From Mesaphorura yosii (taxonomy: Eukaryota > Arthropoda > Collembola > Poduromorpha > Tullbergiidae), in NCBI GenBank assembly GCA_009869945.1, contig WIXG01000317.1, forward strand, positions 1 through 64,000: 64,000 bases of DNA. Reading direction: 5' to 3'. Under the pieces are notes generated by a model. The model ran no database searches. It saw only the letters and a list, made by a program, of their open reading frames with translations, and was not told the origin of the DNA. The translations under genes were made by a program, and so were the position numbers. The first letter of the stretch is position 1; each line of letters starts with the position of its first letter. Positions 22,301 to 34,655 of this stretch are shown piece by piece.

Positions 22301-25300
22301 GCACTGCATTAATTGAGTGCAGTGCAGTTACTCGCTCCTCCTGCATTGGATTGGATTGAGTTATGACTCTTTTCCTTACTCGGTGACATTACGCAACACA
22401 ATCTAGATTATCCAATCCAAGTGCCGCTGAATCAAAGCTCACGGGTCAGCGATTCAACAATTTATTGCAAAATTCCTGTAATATGCGAAAATGAAAGAAC
22501 AAACGCCCGACGCACAATAAATGATCGGCTAATTTAAGCCATTGTCGTCATAAGGCACACCACGCGTGTACGAAAAAAAGCACGTACGTACGAAGGAGGA
22601 ACGCGAGACAAGCCCGTACAAGAAAGAAGTGCATTCATGCACGCCGCTTATCGTCACTTTATTTTAATTTAGGGCAATGTGAAGGCAACAAGACGCACAG
22701 CGTGAGATTTATTTCTATTAATGTACATGACCAATTTATGAGTACGAAATGAGCGAGAGATTAGATTGGAATGCGAAAAATTAACCGGCTGCAAACGCAA
22801 ATATCGATATTCGTCGAAATTAGCTCAGCTTCAATTAGATTAACAGTTTCGAGTATAAAATTTTATTGGTGCTACTATACAAATTGGTCAGGGTGCAGTG
22901 TGAAATGGGAATGATAGTGTTTCAGAGTGCAATATGCGTTATGCATCAGAGAGCAAAAAATGGCAAAAAGTAAATATTTAATGAATTTTAAGCGAAAGTG
23001 AATACGACACAACAAAGTTAATCTCAATTTACACATCTGAAGGAAAGGTACAATTATCGCGAGCTTCTTCGTCTTTTACAATTTTCTTTCTGCTCAAAAA
23101 AACTGCATCAATTGCTAAACGGTTAATTTCATGCTCTACAAGCATCCACTGAAGTTCTTTACCATTCATGCGAGACCTCACATTAACTCATGTCGACTTT
23201 GAGTATGCAGTTCCTTTTGTTTACAGAAATAGACTTTGACTGCGATGCAACCTTTCTTTGTTATGTAATACATTGGATTACAATTGTAGTAAAGCACCTT
23301 GTCAATGCGAGTCCGCGCCCTTGACGAAAATATTTATAATTCGTTTTCAATCCCAATCAGTCCACTGCGTTATAACGGTATGATTGTGGCCTGTGTGTGC
23401 GCGTGTGATTGATAATCACAACCGTTCATAATAAAGAAAACATGTGTTGAGATTAAACTCGGTTAGAATTCTCTCCACCTTTTATGCCTGAGCCTAGGCT
23501 CAAATGCTCACGCGGACAGGCTCTGGCTCTGGCTCTGACTAATTGACTAGACCTTGTCATTCTCTTGTTCAATAATCTCTTACATTTCAATTGTACTCTG
23601 GCCACAGTGACAAACACATTCTTCAGAAATTGCATACTGCCATTTCGATCTTGAGGCTTAATTAAGACTCGAATTGGCAATGGCGATCGCGTTGCATTTG
23701 TACCACCAAAGTTAAGGGTACTAAATATTTGAACAGCGTATCAGAATAATCAATGCATAAATTCGCACATATCAGCTTTAATTAGCAGGAGTTGACTCAT
23801 TTCTCGTTAGCACCAACTAGGGTTCGTGATTTATTGGGATCCAATTACGTTAATGCAACGAGCACAATGGCCGCGTAACGAATTCATTAAACACATGTCA
23901 GATGAGCCAGCCGGTCTTACGCTAAACGCTGAACACTATTCGCGTGGTCTCATTTACTGAGAGGCCTCTGACATCACTGACGCCTGCCACAATGGGAAGG
24001 GTTGAGCAAGACGCTGCGTGAACGTGGACTTGGACTGAGTGTGAGAATGGTGCACATGGTCAGCAACAATCACGAGCATTTAACTTGTATTGTCTGTATT
24101 TAAGCAAACTATGAGAAAATTTCCAAAAATACTTTCATAGCTGCTCTTCCAACGATTGAGACGCGGCTTCGACTTGTACTTTCATTGCGATGATTGACAT
24201 TGACCACATTAATCGTGCTCTTAATGCGTGCAAAGGAATTTCATTGTGGGTCAACAGTTTACGCTCACATGCCAAGCCGTGGCATAACACTTAATCAATG
24301 GAAACTGTTACAAATTTTTGTTACATATGCAACTGGGCGCAAACGTGATGGATGAACATTTTGCATTTGTTAATGGCTTGATTCAATTTGGTCTTACACT
24401 GTCTGCAGCTACAAATTGTTGCGACAAATACAAAGCGCGTTCTTCCATTGTCTCTGCGTTATCAATCAATCGATTATTTAGACCAGAGTGCTTGCTCTGC
24501 TCATCTCACAATGGAATTTGGGCTGTTCTCGTGACTAATGAATGAATTGACTTATCATGAACGCAGCACGCGCACTGTCACGCTTTAAGTAGGGTGAAAT
24601 TACCCTGGTTCTCCAACATGTACCCAATTACACAATACGTGTATTACATCCTCAAAGCGTTGACGTCACTACACTCTCTGGATACACTGATATGAACTTG
24701 AATTTGAGAAACTTCGCCGTATCTTGCCTCCGCCTCTTACAGCACTGTCCAATTGAGCAAATTATCCAAGGTTTATATGTCGAACGGAAAACTCAAGGTG
24801 AAAGATGAAAATGATAGAGCTAACACCGCTTGTATCGTTTTGAGCCCTGGATACGATATTAAACATTTCGTTGAGTGAGAGCACGATAATCAAGATTGCC
24901 CCTAGACTCAACTAATTGGTCCAAACTCCAATGCAGTTTATTGCGTTATCCACTTAAACTAGGACGGAACTAAAGTTAGCCTTAGAGAAGTTCCAAATGT
25001 GTTGTAATGGGCTAAGAAAAGGTTCAAGTTTAAGGCTTGTATGGTTGGTACTTTTGCGTGGTCATCGCGCTTGTAATTTCACAAAGCAAACGTACAGATT
25101 GGCTTCAAAGGTTAAGACATCGCAATGGCAATGCCGCTGGTTGAAGCGAGTTTATCGAAGCAAAGCGAGTCTGATGAGGATGAAGCAGATTAAACCTGAA
25201 AGTGTCTCAACGATGAATCCACACAAAACGGTGAAAAAGTGAGATTATAAATTCACGAGTCCTAATGCAACAATGACGATTATGTAATAACGTAAACGTA

Positions 25301-25888
25301 GCTCAAAATTTACATTTTGAGACTCTCACATTTCGACAGTGAGGTTACATGTTGTAGATGTTCCTGTCAATTCGAAAACAGCGAGGCGAACGCTTTTATG
25401 GTAAATACAAATAGTTTTGTGTTCATGGACCGCATGCAAATGATTTTAATCTCTACTCAAATTGAATTAGCAGAAATCTTGGGACGGGAAGACAATGGAT
25501 TATGTGTTAATTTGTCGACCGTGCTGCGACGTGTGAAGTCAATCAACCTCAGCAATGACAGCAGAACAAATAAATTGTTCTTTGCCTCGATTCTCGAGAT
25601 GATAAAAAGTCAAGATGAAATCAAATCATGATGAATGACATGTGCCGCAAATTTATGCGTAATTGAGTTCTAATCTATCTATCGAATTGCAAGTGGAGAA
25701 AGTCAACAGAATACTACGTTTTTGAAGAATCTTACAGTATTCCCTAATATGGAAGTAAACGCTAGCTCGAGAGTCGAGAATGAAGCGGGCGAAATGTTTG
25801 CTTGCCATATTCTAGGGCTAGCCCTACAAGAAAAGAGGCGTTAGAAAACAATTTTGCTTACCATGGCCTTTGAGACTTTGGAGTACAT
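16302..25888 (-). CDS. Large cuticular protein with chitin-binding (RR-type) domain
   Basis: Exons on minus: 25888-25862 (inferred), 19312-19156, 19089-18583, 18141-17959, 17925-17884, 17803-17771, 17700-17104 and 17035-16302, all phase-consistent, about 759 residues. The inferred first exon (MYSKVSKAM) splices in phase to VLWLLYLTYLTVA|ES, making a good signal peptide. Exon 3 carries a chitin_bind_4-like domain: YNYGYDIKPDGPLGQF, GVVYGCYGYVDP and YYVSDSWGYR. The remaining 550 or so residues are Pro, Gly, Ser, Thr and Gln rich, ending in a basic tail with RRVVRRSRVHARQ. Such proteins are secreted and bind chitin in exoskeleton. Exon 4 has two in-phase donors (after 17989 or after 17959). The body is well supported; the first exon is moderate. 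Confidence 0.75.
19313..25861 (-). other. Probable 6.5-kb first intron of the cuticular gene
   Basis: No open frame here has coding-like composition on either strand. A (TAG)n run lies at 20138-20152, and a short near-perfect hairpin built on GCACTGCA/TGCAGTGC lies at about 22299-22328. Large first introns in cuticular genes often hold enhancers, but I see no specific factor site I can defend. Confidence 0.4.
20138..20152. repeat. (TAG)n microsatellite
   Basis: Five TAG units in a row inside the large intron. Confidence 0.85.
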
Positions 25889-26140
25889 GACGCCGGCGAA
25901 CTGTATCAGGACAATTGAAAAATTGATGTGGAACTGATCGTTTTTCCTGTACTCACTGAGCAAATGGCTTGCAATCGAGATTCGGATTACAAAAGTCTCT
26001 TTGTCACAGCACCGCAGAAACGGAATGATAACGTTTACTGAAAGTCCCTTGACTGGTCAAAGGGTACTTATGCACTTGGGTGCTCCTTACTCGCTTTCAA
26101 TTTCCTGCTCGGGTTAAAACTTTGAATCGAAATTTAAGTT

Positions 26141-26173
26141 TTATTCGGAAGTTAACAAGTTAATTGGTCTCAT
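26141..26173 (-). other. Ten-codon upstream ORF in the cuticular 5' UTR
   Basis: If transcription starts near 26218, the first ATG encountered opens a ten-residue frame ending in TAA before the main start at 25888. It could dampen translation; this depends on the inferred promoter. Confidence 0.35.
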
Positions 26174-26217
26174 GCGGCAAGAAATTGCCAATTGAAGGTA
26201 TCAAAGCAGAATGAAAC

Positions 26218-26246
26218 TGAGAGTTAGATGATGGTCTCTTTATATA
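26218..26246 (-). promoter_or_regulatory. Core promoter: TATA box plus initiator
   Basis: The minus strand has TATATAAAG (complement 26238-26246) and a TCAGTT initiator with its A at 26218, spaced 28 bases. This is the standard arthropod TATA/Inr arrangement and sits about 330 bases upstream of the inferred first coding exon. Confidence 0.55.
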
Positions 26247-29200
26247 GTAGAAGTTAGAAAGAGAAGGTACGCGTTAGCGTGCGTTTAAGTGCAAGCCTCC
26301 GCACTGCGCTGCAGTGTAGGAGCATGCATTGTTGTATAATACGTCATGGTGCACCATTGTTGAGTAGGCCCGAGTGTGATTATGTAAGACACACCAAGCC
26401 GAAGCCGGTATGTGTATGATACGAAAAGGTGAAAATAGGAATCAGAAAAGGGGACAGGAAAAAGGTCTCGTGAATTTTGTAAACAGAGAAAATTGTTGCC
26501 TGTCACTCAAACCAAATGAAAGGTGTGAGTTCAGAAATTCGAATTTGAATGCGGAAAACTGCAATCGATTATTCGGCAACGTGTCAACACGTAATTTCAA
26601 AACTATTTTCCTGTTCTTATACATCTTTCGCTTTCAGGACGGTGTCATGACCTCAGGCTCCTCAGGTTTTTTAACTTCCAGGCCAGTAGGCAGATAATTC
26701 TCAAAGATTTATCTTGTAACCTAAAAATAATCCACTCATTATCACACCTTTTAAATGAGCCTCCTGCACCCGCTTCAACCAGTCTCGGCTGTGATTCTGT
26801 AATACCAACACTTAATCAGAGATGTTTTCCGCTGGGTCTTATGCGAATTATGATGACGACACAACGAGGTTAAATACGGGTCACAAGAAAACTTTGTTTC
26901 ACACTTCATTTCATTTCATCAGGTATGTTCTCAAAACGGTTTTCCTCCTTTCAGAATAGTTAAACATGCAAAGAACTCTATTCGGAAACCGCAAAATCAT
27001 GAATCTCACTCAGAAGAATCCTCTGAAAGTTCTTGTCATGATCGTGGGAATGAAAATGATGCAAAAATGCGCGCAAAAGAATTCAGGTTCAACTAACTCT
27101 TTAATATTGGCAACGTTATTATATCTTGACCGTAAAAAACAAAAGACGTTATTGTACTTTACAAAGTACCTTCACGGATACAAACATTTTGCTTTGATGC
27201 CAAGAATAAAACTGCCACTTCGCCCATATTCTCCGTCAAAGAGTTCTGTTGCGCACAGAATACCAATATAGTGACAAGCCAACACGTCAAACTTGTCAGA
27301 GGGCGATTTTACAGTCAGGCGGTCTGACAATCATAATTATTCTTTTACGCCGGTCTGGGGTAGCATAACTATTGCACTATGGAACCCTTTGAGTGTCTGA
27401 TGGTAAATTTGGAACTGAGAATCCTACATGTAAAGGCTAGTCACAAACTTTCAGGGGCTATGGACCGAATACATGAGGCCTACACCGTTTTCTCGTAACA
27501 TTCTTTGTGCACGGTCGTGCGTAAATGCATTTCCTTCGAGAACATGACTTTTGTTGCCCGTGACTCTCAAAATCGTCGTATCACAACACAGCCTCAAGAT
27601 ACCAAAAGGGATGAGACTCGCATCAGCTCGAAGTCGTTGGATGCTATTATTAGCAATTATAATCATGAACTAAGGAAATATTATTTCATTGTTGAACCAT
27701 CTCAATTTAATTGGAAATAATTGCTGGCTTTTGTTGCTCGGTTTCGATGTCGTGTAGCCATCCCCACGGCCACCTAATCACACGTTAATATGAGCCCGAT
27801 GAGAGCATGTAAGACGAATGGTACGTGTTTACATTGTTATTACTGCTACATTATTGAAATTATGTAAGTATTGTTGGTGTTGGTGACGTTGACCTCCGTC
27901 TGAATCACCGTCTATCATTTTGGAACAAAAATGCACGTTCGTTTTTGCTTACCGTCAAAGCCAATTCGTGGAGGCCGAAGCTGAGAATTTAACCGCGAGA
28001 ATGACTGACAAATAAGCACACGAATCACGTACTCCGTGCACGCCTGGCCCGAGCCGCACACTGTCTCCAGTCAAGTCATTGACCGTGTTGAGCATCTGCA
28101 ATGCAAATTCCTCTGACTCTGACCTGCCTTTCCCTTTCCGCGAAGAATATTCAATTTAAATAAAAACGACCGCAGACGTGTCAATAATTGGCATGCTCAT
28201 GAGTGATCAAATTTGTTTGTTGTCAATGCTCAGCCTGAGTTTATATCATTATTGCTTAACAAGAATCGTGCTGATGTAATGGATGCTTCCTCACCTTTGG
28301 CGCACCCGATAATGATAAGGGTCGCGAAGGCTTCAGCATAATTGCGGGGTAACCTGGCCGCTGTGCACGCTACATTGGATTGTTCGCTGAAGCATGCCGC
28401 ATGCCACTTTTTTGAAAGTCACGGTGGATCTCATTTACGTGTGAAATGGCAACTTGTAAAATTTGCAGTGTTGATGCATTGGCTGAGAGTGAGAAGCTGA
28501 TTTGTTTTCGCCGCTTGCTCATTGAAGAGTTCAAATTTCGGTTCGAGTTTGATGGCAAGCACAGTTGCACAATAATAAAATATTTCAGCTGATCGAGAGT
28601 CACGATATCGGTATGTTCTCGTCGGCTTGTTTAATCCAAATAATCATTGTTGTTCTTTAAAGGCTTTAGAGTACAAATCAAAGCAATGGAAGGATGATGA
28701 CTTGGAAGATCAGAGAAGCGTAATCAAACAAAATTCCTTGACATTCGATTAAGTACTCAGGTCATTGTCTTTCTCAAAGAAAGGATGTTTACTTTTACCT
28801 GAAACCTCAAATTATGTAACAATATTTGCAATATTTGGACACAATTTCTCTGCTTGCAAGTGAACACTTGGATTCTCTTTTGCCAATTGAGGAATTTATG
28901 AGATGAAAAGGAGATTTGTAAATTTCAAAACTACTAATTGTCTTGAATTTTGCTGATGATTTCTGGAGCAACCTCTTGATTCTTTTCGTTCGCATATTAC
29001 AATACGCCCATTTTAGTTTGAGAAATTTGGAAGCAGAAACAAACGATCTATATGCTTGGTCTTCTCTAAACTTCTCACTTGTTTCATAATTTTGTATATT
29101 TTAAGGACAAATGCCATTTGCTAAACAAACCTCTTCTACGCATTAAGTGGCCAATACAAAATTTAACGCACTTGTGTGGACAGAAACGAAAAATGGTTCA

Positions 29201-29469
29201 TCCTTTTGCTCATCAGGAACTCGCTCATAAACAAAGTACTGTGCCTTGATTCACTTCTCTCAATAATGATGTAATCTATTTGTTAAATAATGAAAGGGAA
29301 TACACATCAACGTATAGCCATGCTGTATTCACAAGACTCATTGTCTGTGGTTAGGGACTATCGGGAGGCGCGTCTCGCAACTAATTTACTTTAGCCACAA
29401 AAATGAAGCCTGCTAAATGCGCCAGTCGTTTTAAATGCATAAATTTCGACCGCAAAGACAATAACAATT
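26247..29469. other. Gene-poor intergenic region
   Basis: About 3.2 kb with only short, unsupported open frames. I recognise no exon, RNA gene or repeat family in it. Confidence 0.5.
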
Positions 29470-29694
29470 ATGAAGATGGGCGTGCTTGCGGTTTGTACCT
29501 TGCTCGTATTGTGCAGTGCGTGGGATGCTGAACTAGAATGCAGTGATGATCTAAATCGTCGTAAAATCACTGCAATACTGAAATTACTCAGATGTCCAAA
29601 CAAGGCTCAAATTGCGACAGAACACGGATTTGACCACAAAAGGTACTGGAAAGTTATGCTCATTGTACTTCCCAAAGAATATAAATTCCGATGA
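29470..29694 (+). CDS. Small secreted peptide candidate
   Basis: An ATG-started ORF of 74 residues. MKMGVLAVCTLLVLCSAW is a strong signal peptide; the mature part begins near AELECSDDLNRRK and has two cysteines spaced 18 residues apart, then a basic and aromatic C-terminus. A possible donor (AAAAG|GTACTG) at about 29641 means the visible tail could be intronic. I recognise no hormone or antimicrobial family. It lies just past the 3' end of CYP302A1, convergent with it. Support is the signal peptide alone. Confidence 0.35.
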   Translation: MKMGVLAVCTLLVLCSAWDAELECSDDLNRRKITAILKLLRCPNKAQIATEHGFDHKRYWKVMLIVLPKEYKFR

Positions 29695-29725
29695 TCTCAT
29701 CAGTGGAAACGAGTCCTTATTCCGC

Positions 29726-29731
29726 TTTATT
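29726..29731 (-). terminator. Poly(A) signal of the P450 gene
   Basis: AATAAA on the minus strand, 50 bases past the CYP302A1 stop codon. Confidence 0.65.
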
Positions 29732-29780
29732 CTGCTTTGTAAAGCAATGTCAGATTATTAAGAAGCTGTGCCCCGATTTC

Positions 29781-32700
29781 CTAAGTCCGAGCTGTAAATA
29801 TGAAGTTGAGTGGAGCATCCGGTCTGTTGATTGTGGTTGATTTGCAGTCCAACGCCTTCTGCTCGTTCCAGTCAATGTAAAAGTTGCGCATTAACTGCAA
29901 ACAAAGTAATACTTTGATTTACCGTTTCACCTCAAACTGTTGTTTGATCTGTTTGTCCACTTACTCTTGCTGTTGTGATGTACATTTGTTGCTCCGCCAA
30001 GCGCCGCCCGATGCATGCTCGTGGTCCGTGTCCAAACGGTAGAAGAAGATAGGGATGAACCTTCGCCATTTTTCGCTGCTCCAGCTCCCACCTCTCGGGA
30101 ATGAATTCATTGGGTTTTTCGAAATACTTGGGAAGGCGGCAGGAAACTTGGTTTTGCGTGATGCAGTAAGTCTGGATGCACGGCGTAAACAATGTACTTC
30201 TGTAAATGTAGTAGACAGAAGGTATAGTTACCTCCTCAGGGACGTGGAAGCCCCCGATAGTTCCATCTTTTGTGAGCCAGCGTCCCACGCCGATCGAGAT
30301 TGGGTTCATTCGCAGCGACTCTTTAATTACTCGTCTCAAGTAAGTACACGAGTTGAGAGTCTCCGCGGTGAATGGAGAGTCAGGATTCGGCAAAAGTTTC
30401 TTCAACTCCTCAAACAGAGTCTCCTGACACCGTGGATGAGTCGCAAGATGGTAAAGAACGAAGCCTAGCGAGAAGGAAGTCTGAAACGCATGAAATTGGA
30501 AACATGATTGTTTTCAACGGGAATTGGCCCGAGTTCAGAAGTAAGCCTTAGTCATGAAATCAGTCGGCGTGAAGAATGATTTCTGAGCGGCTGAGTAATG
30601 AAATGAAGAGGAAAGCGCAAACCAACCGTGTCAAGCCCGGCCAGAATCATGTCCGTCGCCATTGTTATGACATTTCGAACATCATCTTGTGAATCTTGAA
30701 GCCACGTCTTGACTATGCATGAATTGTTGATTGATTTCTCATCGGAGCTGTTTTCCCGGTGCAACTCAACGAACCAGCGCGCAGTGCTGTCACACAGGAG
30801 CAAATTCGTGAATAACATTTTATGTTCAAACTACGCAAAGAGCTAAGTCTGTACTGTGCGACGAGTTGTCAAAGATCATGGGAAACTCTCACATTATTGT
30901 AGCTGCAGCTACGCACGCCACGATAATTGCAGCTCGTATCATGAAACTCATTAATTTGAAAATTACGCAATTCCCATACTTTTGCACGCATCCTACTGAT
31001 GCTACAAATTGACACATTTCTTCGCAGAGATGAATAAACTTTTGGTAAATAAAAGAAGGCAACAAACTTTTCAATTTTTGTAGTGCGGTCCCGAAGAAGT
31101 TGGAATTTTGGTGTGTCAAACCAACGCCAAAGCTGAAATCCTCTCTCCGTCTCCAATGTGAGGGAATTTATTGTTTCGGCCGCCTCGATGAGTTCATTCG
31201 GTGTGTAACGAGTTGAGCGAAGATTGGCTGCATTGAATCTGACGCCGAAGAAGTTGAGTCCAACGACTACAGCGAAGTTAAAGCAAGATAGCACTTGAAA
31301 TTCGAGCAAAGTTGTGTTAACAATTATGCGACTGGATGACTGTCAACAACAAGAGACTCGAGAATCAAACGCCGGAAAATTAGCATACTCATCTTCCGTT
31401 TCGTGGAAGACACAAAGTCGAGCATATTAAGCAGCATTTAACTACTTGGGCATATTTACTTTTCCCAAGAATTTTTCTCTTTGAAATGGATAAGAGCAAA
31501 TTAAGCGATCACAACATGTCATAAGGGAGACTCACGTTCCAAGGAAAGTCGCATTAAGTGTGGTAGAAAATCGTTCATGTGAATGGACTCTGTCGACTTG
31601 TTCGCTTTCAATCGCATATTTTGACAGAATTCCTCGACAACAGCATCCGAAGACGGGATGAGTAAACGGACATTGTCGACAACCAAAGCCTTTTGGTAAA
31701 GGCTTCTCATCTTGCCCCATTCCTCACCATTTCTGTGGTATAAACGTGCAAGATAAGAATGGGTTGAGTAAAGGCCACCTCGCAAAGTAATTATTGGGCA
31801 TATTCGCAGGTTACAATGCAGGTATTGTCTCCCTCCTGCGCGTATGTATTTTACCCTGCAGAATGCATTCACAACTCTCAGCTCAGTGCAAACGTTAATT
31901 ACATGCCTTGATTTATTTGCATATTAATTTATGAAAATAGCACTCAGCTAACTCTTGTGCACTAAATTACAGGGAAAAGACGTTTAAAATATTCACGCAT
32001 AATTTGTACGCCCGCAATTAGTGGCAGTGGCGATGAAAGCATATAAGCTCATAAAAGCCAACGTGGCGTCTCGTCAAGTTTAATTACAGAGTAGAAAAAC
32101 GAAGAAGCCTCATAGTTCCCATTTGATTCGTTGTTGCTTCCTCTCTCCTCAATTATTTTGTAATATTCTGTTTGCACAGGCAAGGCATGAACCTCATAAT
32201 TCAAATTAAAAGCTCTCACGATCCATTATGTCATAATATCTACATCTCCTACATTATTACGCACTACTCACATTGATCCCATCGCACTGCATTGTTGGGT
32301 TTCCATGCATCGAGCCAAAATAAAAATTCAAATGTAGTTTAAGGTTACGCTTTAACCTTACACTTAACTGATCTTAATAAAGCAGTAATCGTTGATGCTG
32401 CGTACGATCGATTACATACGACTTACGACTCGTTACAAGGATACTGCACCTTGTGCTTATATTAGTCATCGCTATCGCTTAGTATGTATTTGTAGTAATT
32501 GTATGCAAATCGTATCAACATGTGAGGTATTGTGACACTGAGGTCCCAGCGTGCCCCATAATTGACAACTCCTTAAATTAAACATGTTAATCGAAAATTC
32601 AAGTAAACAAACTCATTACGTCGACAGGAGTCCCGCTGACGGATGCTGATCTGGTGCGTCCATCCGAACCTTCTGCAGCGCCAGATGACTGACGCGGTGA

Positions 32701-33417
32701 GGATACCGTCCTTCGATGCTGAACATGGTTTCGATGTCAACCGGGTCAAAAAGGTACAACAGATTGACGCCAGGAAACTGCTCACGAACCATTTTCCCAT
32801 ATTTCTGGTATTTTAGCATTCCAGTCTTGTGCAGTCGATCGAAGCTGTACTCGCCTAGTTCAAGATTACCAAATGAGAAAATTTTAATAATTTAAAGAAA
32901 CGGCGCCGGTGCCAGGTTTCTACGTTTAAGTTAGTAGACATGTAGGACTGCTCGATTATGAACTTTAAATGGTGCAATAAGAATTACCGTTCAGCACTTC
33001 ATGCTCTTATTTGGAACAGAATGTGAGCAAAAGGTCAAGAATCATTACAAACGCACGGTGAATGCAATCAAAGCAGAATGCATTGAAATATGAAACGTGC
33101 TTACATTCCAAATTTAATAATAGAAACACAAAAAGTACTACGTGAACTATGCAAATCCAGATCATTATTGTCGCGTTGTGTGAAAATATTTCACATTGTT
33201 ACGTTGCGGTTTATGGTATGGGCGAATACAACATACCAATGATTGGAGCGTAGTTGAGCAGGCTTCCCAAAATTGGTAATGACTTTGGTCCAGGAATACT
33301 TTTGAAAGCTTTGACCATTAGCTCCGTTGGTGCACACTTTGTTGCAGTTGCGGTTGGAGAATTTCTGATAGCAGAATGGCAAAGCCTCGTGAGCTGAGAA
33401 CCACGAACAAAACCCAT
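29781..33417 (-). CDS. CYP302A1: Mitochondrial cytochrome P450 CYP302A1 (disembodied-like)
   Basis: In arthropods this Halloween enzyme is the ecdysteroid C22-hydroxylase of prothoracic or Y-organ mitochondria. Eight exons join in phase (33417-33237, 32854-32620, 31732-31536, 31266-31068, 30786-30627, 30480-30232, 30171-29965, 29894-29781), giving 513 residues. The N-terminus (MGFVRGSQLTRLCHSAIR) is a basic mitochondrial leader followed by SIPGPKSLPILGSL. P450 motifs are present: I-helix MILAGLDTTSF, ExxR in KESLRM, FIPERW, and the heme loop PFGHGPRACIGRR. Dib-type stretches include SHLALQKVRMD with LLSTNGEEW, TQNQVSCRLPKYF and a final INRPDAPLNF. One donor is weak (GTTTGT after 31068), supported by phase. 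Start is the first ATG of the frame after the upstream leader stretch. Confidence 0.9.
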
Positions 33418-34655
33418 CGCTCCTGTCGCCCTTCGTTGGGCACGACGTTCACTTTGACCAACAACCGACCAAAACTCACGACACAGAACAATAGACACTG
33501 TAACTTTTAAAAAAGCGACTTGAATTTTCGTCTTCGTCCGATGATGGCAGTCAACTCGGACTTAAACCGATCTCTGCCTTAAGGTTTCAAAGGATGTCGT
33601 GAGCACAGTTTACGCGAATCCATTCGTAACCTTTCTTGCTAAATCTCAAACAAAAAGTTCAGCCGGAATTTACATAAATTGGAGATAGTTTACGTTCCAC
33701 TCTCGCACTCGGTACAACCCTATCGCACTTTACAATCGATTGAGGTTCAAAGTCGCTTCTCAGCGAGTATGGGTAAGACAATCGTCTGCTGAACGAATCC
33801 ATTAATTTACATATCGCTGATTCACAGTAATCAGATTCTGAAATTTATTCAGCTATATTTCATTGTATCGCTTGAATAGTTTGACTGTACTGACCGACCG
33901 TTCGAAGAAGTGAGGAGTTCCAAAATGAATTAAAGTCAAGTGAATAACCCGATGCCCTTTAGCGATGAAACTGCTGTGTTTCAACGAAAACGTCAACGTT
34001 GATATATTGTCCGCACAGTCAACTTGTCTTGCTCTTGCTGGACTGACAGCATATTTAAAGCCAGTTTCTCCGAAATCAACATTTACATTTACATTGCGTG
34101 GAGGGGGACACAAGTGACACTCGTTTGTCCGGCATCGCGGTAGTGCGTTGCAATGCACATGTGGCCTGGCCTTGGCCGTCAAGCTTCCACAGAAATGATG
34201 TTTTAATTTTTAAGCATTAAGTTTAGGGTAATTTTACAAGTCAGACTTTAAGTATATAGTGCGGCTTTCATGAAAGGCAATTCCAATGCTATAATTAAAA
34301 CGACCGTGCCTAAAAAAGAAGGCGAACTTCGAAATCCAGCAAATAAAAAGTCCAGTTGGTATGTCCGTTCTATTCCAAGTCCTCCCATGTGGCAAAGAGT
34401 GAGAAGCTGAACCAACCCCGACAGAAGAGATCTTATACTGCAGGAAGTTCGAACGCTCCCCAGCTAAAAGCAAAGGAAAACTTGAGATTATTCCTAGAAT
34501 ACTTAAATCTTAAAGCAGATTTAGCAAATGATCAACTCAAAGTGATGGCATGACATCCGTCAGTATTTTTGCAATCTGGAAGGAACTTTCATCACACCGC
34601 AAAAACTGAAGCGGGTTCCTAGAAATCTTACAGCGGCACCGCTCTTCATCAGAAT
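33418..34655. other. Divergent intergenic region P450/CLIP homolog
   Basis: About 1.2 kb with both promoters presumed inside. A 109-codon minus-strand frame ending at 33853 is open but has no splice or signal support. Confidence 0.5.

Noticed and set aside
25860-26040. A longer minus-strand open frame around the inferred cuticular first exon, resembling a helical protein exon
   Set aside because: About 59 codons open can occur by chance; the promoter and signal-peptide reading explains only the last nine codons and is simpler.
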